DNA from: Jimgerdemannia flammicorona
Lineage: Eukaryota; Mucoromycota; Endogonomycetes; Endogonales; Endogonaceae
Assembly: GCA_003990745.1 (NCBI GenBank)
Contig: RBNI01000865.1
Location: forward strand, 1-26,216
DNA length: 26,216 bases
Direction of reading: 5' to 3'
Of the stretch, positions 20,222 to 26,216 are shown one piece after another. Every line of letters begins with the position of its first letter. The stretch's first letter is position 1. Below the pieces are notes generated by a model. It was not told the DNA's origin and made no database searches. It saw only the letters and a program-made list of their open reading frames with translations. A program made the position numbers and the translations under genes.

Positions 20222-22480
20222 TTAAGCATCTACCAAATGGAGCCTCTCCATCATCTCCTTAATTGCTTCCTCGTCACCCTTCCTCACACGATGCACATGG
20301 GAGAGGTCGATGAAGACGGCATGTAGATGCAAATGTTTTTGCTCGGTCTTCTTGTAAAACCCCACGTGACGAGGAGAAAGATCCCCGTGCTTGTAGCCTT
20401 TCTGGGCCATGAGCAAGAGGGCATCCTTGGCGGCGTTCCGGTATTCGACGTTGGCTTGAAGCTCTTCTCTACTGCACATCTGGAAATAGGGCATAATAAG
20501 CGCCGGCTGGCCACCCACCAACTGCGCTCTAGCTTCGATGCCCCATATGGTCCCCCAGGCTGCCGCTTCATGTACTAGGTGATCAAATGCTTTCTTACGT
20601 TCTGCTTCTTCATCTCGGATCTTTTCCAACATTTCTTCGTCGAAGGGATTTTCCTCTAACTTTTGGATCGGCTTGATAGCGCTCGCCAGCTTGATCACAC
20701 AACCCGTACCGGACTCGGTGGTTGTCAGCCAAACCAAACCTTCTGCGCCACTCCCCAGGTAAGCCAAGCAAATAAAATTTTTTGCATCCTTCCGGACACT
20801 CGGCCCGAACTTGACTTCTTGAAGGGTCGAAGGCAACTCTGCCCATCTCCATGTGTTTTCAGTCATCTGGACATAGGCTCGATTGGGATCCAACAAATCA
20901 ACCTTGTGTCTAGGTGATTTGGCCATCTTGTGCAGCATGGAGGCGATGGCTATAGGAAGCTCCTGACTTGCCCAACTGATTATTTTGCTGGAGTAAACCT
21001 TCCGAGGCGAAATTACTTGTCCTTGAGATGCTTGCGTAACTTTTCTGATTGTTGTCAAATGCTTTTTATCCCAACGCGGAATGCTTGGAAGTTGCCGGAC
21101 AATGGATTGCTGGACAATGGGTGATGGCACCGGGTCATTCACACTCTTCAACTTGGCAATGTTGTCAGAAATACCCGGCAACCAGAAGAACCGCCACTCC
21201 TTGTAAGTTGAGACAATGGCAAACTGCCACTCGATACCATAGAAGGATTTCAGCAAATACAAGTAGTCGTAAACTTGTCCTGCCAACAACGGCGCACCCA
21301 TGATCTTACCCGACGGCTTTTTGACCTCGATAAAGCCCACCGGTAGGCCATTACTATAGATGATCCAAACGTCGGGCCGCTGCTTACGAAACTGCATCTC
21401 TTCAACCAACGAAATCTTTCCCTTCTGGCCGATTGCGTGTATAACGTCGTTCATGACCAATGAGACATACTTTGCGATGGTTGCCTCAGAAGCGTAATTG
21501 AAGTCACCGGCGTTTTCGAAAGTTACCCAGGTCGCTGATATTGTTTCGTCGAGCGACAAATCATCGATGAGTTCAAACTTGGAAACTTCGTTGGTGGCCT
21601 CTTCGTGAATTTCGTTCTTCGACGACTCGGACCTTAGGCCAATCTCAGCGCCAAGAGGGGGAAGGCCATTCTTCAAAATGGACTTGAAAACTGTTTTAAA
21701 AAAATGAACAGATACAGATTAATGAAAGCAGAATAACCACGGCGATGGATGAATGATGGATGGAATGGATAATGATGTCCAATTGCAATTAGGATAGATG
21801 GAAATATAGATAAAATTGAGGATCATCGGTAATGTCACTTACAGGAAGCTATGAACGATACGGCGCACAGATCGAATTATAAAATATACAACAAAAAGAG
21901 AATGTAACAAAAAAAAAAAAGAATATTAGGGTGAGCGGTCAAGAATGAAATAGCAGCGACGAAGAAACGAGTTGCACATTGGTATGATCGAATAAGTTAA
22001 AGATCACCATTCCAAATGTTTGGGTGGATGGATAATAAGAATGTGTAAAGAGGGAAAGAGAAACCGATGGAGTAAGAATAAAAGTATTACTTACCAGCAG
22101 TAACGGCTGAAAGGATGGAAGGCGAATGAGCCGTAAATAAGTAAAGGAGGAACAACGGTTGTGAATGATTGAGTGAGCGGTCAAGAAACGAAATAGCTTC
22201 CGTACATACCATCCGGCAGCCGAACAAGAATAGGGTTCTCGCTGTCAATACAGTATTGTTTAATGAGATTTCCGAAACCATCACTATCGATTAGGAATTT
22301 TTCGGTGAGCTCGATTTCGTCGGCCTCCTGGGGTTTGACGTAGAGGTTCCAAGTCGATGTAGGTGTGGCTTCTAGCAGTTCTTTCTTCTGGATGTCCGCT
22401 GTCAAATCGTCGACATCTCTCCCAGAAAATTCTTTAATCTTTGCCGGCTTACGCTTTTCCACTTGGTACCAGACATCCAT
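20222..22480 (-). CDS. Crinkler (CRN)-type effector: header, PD-(D/E)XK nuclease-like domain, protein kinase
   Basis: Exons (minus): 22480-22210, 22106-22095 (12 nt), 21690-20222; phases match and give 583 aa. Residues 1-90 (MDVWYQVEKRKPAK..LVRLPD) look like a CRN ubiquitin-like header. About 150-270 is a PD-(D/E)XK fold: RPDVWII (D201), GFIEVKKP (E216, K218), then QVYDYL. About 400-583 is a divergent kinase: Gly loop YLGSGAEGLVW, Lys in CVIKLA (428), Glu469, hinge LIMPYF, catalytic YKHGDLSPRHVGFY (Asp531) and metal-binding FIDLSH (Asp556). Nuclease-plus-kinase CRNs are a known class, proposed to act in nuclei of host or rival cells; CRNs also occur in oomycetes, chytrids and arbuscular mycorrhizal fungi. 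I see no signal peptide. Start: ATG at 22480 opens the header and is the first ATG past a likely transcription start; ATG 22573 is in the same open frame and would add 31 residues. The gene has many CpGs and no stops amid decayed repeats, so it looks functional. Confidence 0.8.
21691..22094 (-). other. Intron (404 nt) of the Crinkler-like gene
   Basis: GTAAGT..AACAG on the minus strand, long for a fungal intron. It contains a poly(T) run, GATG/TGGA-rich micro-repeats near 21743-21777, and a possible 6-nt exon (21843-21848, CATAG|CTTCCT|GTAAGT) which would keep the frame and add two residues. It carries a 24-bp near copy of part of the neighbouring intron. Confidence 0.5.
22095..22106 (-). other. 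12-nt micro-exon of the Crinkler-like gene
   Basis: On the minus strand CCATCCTTTCAG is followed by CCGTTACTGCTG and then GTAAGTAAT. Both flanking introns are phase 1, so the micro-exon inserts four codons (Ala-Val-Thr-Ala) between LPD and VFKSIL without changing frame. The upstream donor is G|GTATGT (22209-22204) and the downstream acceptor is AAAACAG (to 21691). Confidence 0.65.
22107..22209 (-). other. Intron (103 nt) of the Crinkler-like gene
   Basis: GTATGT..TTTCAG on the minus strand. Without removing it the frame hits a stop (TGA) at 22181. Its first part (GCTATTTCGTTTCTTGACCG) recurs almost exactly in the next intron. Confidence 0.65.
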
Positions 22481-22576
22481 AAACTCCGACCTATATGAGT
22501 GACGTATTTGCGATAGAACGTTAGAACGGCAAGTAAAATAACTTTTGAAGGGCAAGTACAGGGAATAAGACATAGT

Positions 22577-22584
22577 ATTTTATA
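22577..22584 (-). promoter_or_regulatory. Possible TATA box of the Crinkler-like gene
   Basis: TATAAAAT on the minus strand, about 100 bp upstream of ATG 22480 and only a few bases before ATG 22573. A transcription start about 30 bp downstream would lie past 22573, which makes 22480 the first ATG in the mRNA. Confidence 0.35.
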
Positions 22585-22979
22585 TTATGTTCGCCGAAAG
22601 TGGTAAAGCTTTGAGAGAGTTACATTATTAGAAAATGAGGGGAGGTTCAAATAAACCAGGGAAAGTCGGAATATACACGATGGTACTCACGGTTGTTTTA
22701 CTTGGATGCAGTACTTAATAACGAACACGCTGTGGGTGACCTAAGTTCTGGAATATAGGCAGGCAGAACGAGCAAAATACTCCGGACACACAGGTACTAC
22801 TAACTGCCCCAATGACGAACGAAAAGTCTTCGACAAGTGAAGCGTAGGTTGCGTCGCCTAATCAAATCAAGCGTGCGTGGAATAAGCAAAGCAATTCGCA
22901 CGGCAAAGCAAAGGATTGAAAGCTGGCGTTATTAGTACTCGCGATTGAAAGAGTGTATAAAGGTGCCATTTGTAAATAT
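22585..22979. other. Upstream region of the Crinkler-like gene
   Basis: CpG-containing, non-repeat-like sequence. A 50-nt open segment (22740-22691) ends at a good donor (CC|GTGAGT) and could splice in the right phase to 22490, just past the acceptor ATATAG (22491-22496). This would give an alternative N-terminus or a 5' UTR exon. No ATG is in frame in that segment. An ATG at 22969 (MAPLYTLSIA) could begin a first exon but lacks a convincing donor. Confidence 0.4.
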
Positions 22980-23380
22980 TGTAACGGTGACCTCAGAATA
23001 ATGACATCAGCATGGGAGACAGCCTTTCCTTATAAGCCACCAGATCAGAGTACAAGAAGATTATATGGCATGACTCACCCAGGCTACAAGATAAGTAATG
23101 ATGACCAACTGTGAGTCATTATGATCACAGTACAGACATCTTGAGGAATATAAAAGAAGAATCAAAGAACTGCAGTAGCAGCAACTCAACAAGACCCACT
23201 AATTCTAAAATAGCTTAAAGAATTATTATAAATGAAATACCTACTACTTATTAAACCTCAAGGTCAAGAAACCACCAAGATCCCTCAGTTGAAGAAAGAA
23301 TGTTCCAAGACATCAGAAGAGCCATGAGAACCTATACTACAAGGACTTCTAGTATCAACCTGGGTATTAATAACTCTTAT
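22980..23380 (+). repeat. LTR-like sequence of a second gypsy-type element
   Basis: It starts TGTAACGGTGACCTCAG, the usual style of a Ty3/gypsy LTR start, holds TGACATCA (22999-23006), a TATA-like TATAAAAG near 23151, and an inverted repeat ACTGTGA / TCACAGT with a 10-nt loop near 23107-23130. I could not find the matching 3' end (CCGTTACA or similar), so its right limit is unknown; the LINE-E insertion may have removed it. Confidence 0.45.
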
Positions 23381-23383
23381 TAT

Positions 23384-23401
23384 TATATATATATATATAT
23401 A
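23384..23401. repeat. AT dinucleotide microsatellite
   Basis: A short (TA)n run immediately beside the T-tract of LINE-E. It may be the insertion target or grown from it. Confidence 0.7.
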
Positions 23402-23933
23402 TTTTTTTTTTATAGTCACTTGAACTTCTTTATTATAAAAACTATCTAATACAACAATGACCCTATCCAATAACTAATATATCTATAAATACAAGAAAGA
23501 GCCCATCAGCTCACATCCTCTTTCTACTATATCTCCTTTTCACTAAGCACTAGACACTCCTGACTCCCTTGAACTATATTTAGTATCTTCTTCATAGCCT
23601 CTAACTAGTGCCTCTTCCCCTGATACTACTACTCTTGCACTATTTTCAAAAGTAGCCCCTTCTACCACTCCACTAATTCACCAATTTTCATCCAAGAATC
23701 CCTCTCAAACACCTATTGCTAGTATACCACCATCAGGATCCAGATGCTAATAATCCAATCCAGACTATCCCAGATGTCCCCAATCTCTCCCACCAATCAT
23801 TGCTTGACCACCCAACTAGTGGGACCTCCTGCTTGCTTACTCTTGTCACCCTAATAGCTTTTCAACATCTGCTAATATCTCTCAACCTCTAGACATGCTG
23901 CTAGGATATGCTCTAGCCTTATCATTATATTCT
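23402..23933 (-). mobile_element. LINE-E: 5'-truncated LINE 3' end
   Basis: It begins as a 10-T tract (23402-23411), which is the poly(A) tail on the minus strand, and runs parallel to LINE-A 7129-7660 at high identity (TCCCTCTCAAACACC, CCAATCTCTCCCACCA and other blocks shared). It therefore comes from the LINE-A subfamily. Similarity stops near 23933. I could not confirm a target duplication. Confidence 0.8.
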
Positions 23934-24590
23934 CTATTACTGTGAAATAGAAATAAGAATTACTATTACTACTGAATGCCTCCAGATATGGTAAGAATAT
24001 GAAATAGGAAACCTCCTCTATCAGGAATTCTCTCAAGCTAGCCCTCAAGAGCTACAAGATACCACTTCTATAGATATATATAAAATAAGGATAGCCAAGA
24101 AGATTTATTAGATTTTCAGACATGAACTATAATTAATCCTCAACTTAGAGTATACCAGAGTCTCAGACTTCAGAGATCTGTCAGCTCACTATATTAATAT
24201 ACTAGAAACCATAGTGGCTACAGAAGTTCAGTCTACTATCACTCTCAATAGTGATGAAGTAGAAGACTTCTGATATTCTATCCTTCAGGACAACCTAGAT
24301 CAATTTCTATAAGGATTGATCTCAGTATTCCAAGGCCTAAGCATCCAAGTTAGACCTCCTTAAGACTCCATATTTATCTCTTATTTTGTGGAAGAAAACC
24401 TCATAGACTAGAGAGCTCCAGATCTCCTCACTCTCCTTACTACTACTAAATATGATGATATCATCAGTAATGATATTATCTATGTAATATATATAAAACA
24501 TATGATAAAACTAATCTTATCTTCTTTGAAGACATCCTGATCTCTGATGAAGATAAAGTCTCTATTGTCCTGAACATTCTACTCTAAGTT
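23934..24590 (+). pseudogene. Second copy of the gypsy extra ORF, decayed
   Basis: On the plus strand from about 24080 the sequence aligns with 1400-1926: AGCCAAGAAGATTTATTAG corresponds to the GCTAAGAAGATCCATCAAA block, and NLDQFL-stop-GLISVFQGLSI to NPDQWLQGLSDLFEGLSI. TAG and TAA stops are frequent. The C-terminal acidic tail is less well kept (DEDKVSI-like near 24550). The function is unknown, as for the first copy. Confidence 0.55.
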
Positions 24591-24604
24591 CCATAGTTAT
24601 ACTA

Positions 24605-24765
24605 AATTATACCAGCATTTCTTTCTTATATAACAGCTATTCCTCTACTAGCATTCTGACCTTATATAACTCAGAACTATTCTAGCACTCTTTTTTTGTA
24701 TTACTGAAATTATACCAGCATTCTGAATCTGAGCAACTATCTATATCAATACTAGAACTTGGCAG
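24605..24765. repeat. Degenerate tandem repeats of about 35 bp
   Basis: Motifs of the type TACYAGCAYTCT recur at roughly 35-bp steps (near 24613, 24648, 24682 and 24712), each followed by CTTATATAACTC-like or TTACTGAAATTA-like sequence. They lie between the extra ORF and the TATA box of the LTR, so they are probably part of its U3 region. Confidence 0.45.
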
Positions 24766-25078
24766 TTTTTTATATTCTAGTATTTTATTTGGTTATTGGA
24801 ATTTATATTTAGCTTTATATCTTAGCAATCATTAAATTATATTTTATATAAATACTCCTCTTATTTCCTTTGAAATAAAGTCAGTCAAGTTCACTTACCC
24901 ACAACTACTTACAAGTAATCTAAAAGATAACAAAATAGTTTAAAGATAAGAAGTTTGAGAACTATAAGATCTTAGAAAGGTACTTCAATAAGAACTTACT
25001 TATAAAAAACTTGAGTAAGTCTAAGAGATATATTTTGAAGAGAATATGATATATTTGAAGGACTCAGTGATTACTACA
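24766..25078 (+). repeat. LTR (3' portion) in front of gag
   Basis: TATAAATA (24847-24854) and AATAAA (24874-24879) have the same spacing as in the left LTR. CACAACTACTTACAAGTAAT matches CTACAACTACTTACAAGCAA of that LTR near 2615. It ends ATTACTACA at about 25078, like TTATTACA at 2750. A gag frame follows, so it serves as a 5' LTR here. Its 5' limit is unclear; the repeats at 24605-24765 probably belong to it. Confidence 0.6.
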
Positions 25079-25159
25079 TAACAACTTAGTTCCTATTGGC
25101 TGATAATGCAAGATGAATCCCTCACTTTCAAGCTGAAAAATGAACAACTACCATAATAA

Positions 25160-26035
25160 CTACTCTAACTACAAGAGTTACCCCTGTAAGAATTCAAGAT
25201 AAGATAGAAATATGTCTCCTCACATTCTATGGATATACTACTAAAGAGTCAATCCTGACCTTCATTGAAGACTTTGAACAATTCACTGCTATATAAGCTC
25301 TCAACCTAGATGTATAATTAGCCCTTCTATCAGTCAGCCTCAGAGGACCTGTCAGAAATAAGTTCAATGTAGCCACTATTACTGATGCTGGTGCAGCCAG
25401 ACTTACTAATATAAAGACCTTCCTCAGAACTATATACTATACCAAAGAGATCAAGCAAGCTCTCAAGAATCAACTCAATACTATCTGCCTAAGACTCAGT
25501 GAAGATCTCAACTTATTCTATACCCAAATCTACCACCAGATTGTCTTAGCTGGCTATGATGACTACCTCAAGGAACAAATAGTAGATTCAATCTTCCTTA
25601 AAGGAGTTCACTCTGAAATTGTCCTAACAATCTGGTCTACTCCAGTTGCACTGACTCTTGATCAAAAAGTGGTCATTATACAGAGATATTGAACTGCCAG
25701 ATATCCTACCAAATACTCAATAGAGGAAATAACTAGCATCAAGATAGAGCCATCAAAGCCAACTAGTATCATACTTGCTATAGTTATAAATAGACAACTA
25801 TTCTTACTTAATCCCAAGATAGCCAAAGCTGACCCACTACCTTGTTGGTGATGGCAAAAGGAAGAAGGCACTGCACTAAAACAAATGCACCCCAGATGTA
25901 GCTGAAGGCACCAGAAACTACAAAAAAGTGGAGAAGACACTGATCTGATACTGATAAAAGGGCAACTCATCACCATTACCTTCCTCCCACTACCTACAAC
26001 AGATCCAGCAAACCAATCTGAGGTAGAGAGGGTAA
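25160..26035 (+). pseudogene. Retrotransposon gag, broken
   Basis: One frame carries a capsid-like protein with a few stops: LTFYGYTTKESILTFIEDFE (as in gag capsids, where a target region is followed by a helix), VSLRGPVRNKF, TFLRTIYYTKEIKQALKNQL, LRLSEDLNLFYTQIYHQIVL and LAGYDDYLKEQIVDSIFLKG. Stops at about 25302, 25317 and 25690 inactivate it. Gag forms the particle in which the element RNA is copied. A zinc knuckle expected downstream is not recognisable. Minus-strand ORFs here are shadows. Confidence 0.7.
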
Positions 26036-26114
26036 TAATTGTGGAAAGTGGACTTGGAAGGTTGCCAACCAAACCATTGTAACTGGTAAGATAGCAGAGA
26101 AAGGGGTTGATCTG

Positions 26115-26216
26115 TGATGTCATGGTTTGGTAGCTAGGATCTGTACACAGAGTAGAGGGAGGGTAGAGATTGTGTTAGACAAAGTGGTCTTTCATCAGGA
26201 AGGGGTAGGGGGGGGG
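26115..26216 (+). mobile_element. LINE-F: 3' region of another LINE, running off the window
   Basis: From about 26127 GGTAGCTAGGATCTGTACAC and then GAGGGAGGGTAGAGATTGTG match LINE-D 19468-19525 (3' UTR) base by base with few changes, and it ends in a G-rich run as in LINE-D near 19550. The left junction with the gag tail lies between about 26040 and 26127. Confidence 0.7.

Noticed and set aside
22181..22573. Stand-alone 130-aa gene
   Set aside because: It ends two frames past a good donor (GTATGT at 22209) and its header domain continues in phase into the micro-exon and the nuclease-kinase exon.
23370..23945. Target site duplication for LINE-E
   Set aside because: CTCTTATTATTAT and CTCTATTACTGTG look similar but AT-rich low complexity makes the match unconvincing.
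1..26216. tRNA, rRNA or CRISPR array
   Set aside because: I saw no cloverleaf with conserved TTC and CCA-side elements, no rRNA core motif and no regularly spaced repeats. A covariance-model scan would settle small RNAs.

Overview
The window looks like repeat-rich DNA of a filamentous fungus. Reasons: Tad1-like LINEs with poly(A) tails, a Ty3/gypsy element with a chromodomain integrase, a hAT transposon, short GT..AG introns in the one host-like gene, and RIP-like decay of the repeats (loss of CpG, TG to TA and CA to TA changes, many in-frame TAG stops). The CpA to TpA bias fits Pezizomycotina, but I cannot name a species. Almost everything is decayed, nested mobile elements. One gene stands out: a Crinkler (CRN)-type protein on the minus strand at 20222-22480.

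Layout. 1-2750: 3' part of a Ty3/gypsy chromovirus on the plus strand (integrase chromodomain, an extra ORF downstream of pol, polypurine tract, 813-bp 3' LTR), which cuts a hAT transposon. 2751-4368: the 5' part of that hAT element on the minus strand (BED finger and transposase core), carrying a roughly 325-bp foldback element and ending in a TAGGGCTG terminus. 4369-7128 plus 12934-about 13130: an old LINE on the minus strand (LINE-B), split by a complete LINE on the minus strand (LINE-A, 7129-12933) and by a 63-bp LINE micro-insertion (4991-5053). About 13131-13798 plus 19681-19982: the 3' half of another old LINE on the plus strand (LINE-C), split by a complete 5.87-kb LINE (LINE-D, 13799-19666) with a perfect 14-bp target site duplication. 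LINE-D keeps a long open ORF1, while its ORF2 holds one frame broken only by stops.

20222-22480: the Crinkler-like gene. I reconstruct three coding exons, one of only 12 nt, giving 583 codons: an N-terminal header domain, a PD-(D/E)XK nuclease-like domain and a divergent protein kinase. It has normal CpG content and no stops, unlike all its surroundings. 22980-26216: an LTR-like sequence, a 3' LINE fragment (LINE-E), a second copy of the extra gypsy ORF, an LTR, a broken gag, and the start of one more LINE 3' end.

How the parts relate: the elements record an insertion order (LINE-B, then hAT, then gypsy on the left; LINE-B then LINE-A; LINE-C then LINE-D), and a putative effector gene survives in the middle, as in repeat-rich effector compartments of other microbes. 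I saw no rRNA, tRNA or CRISPR array.
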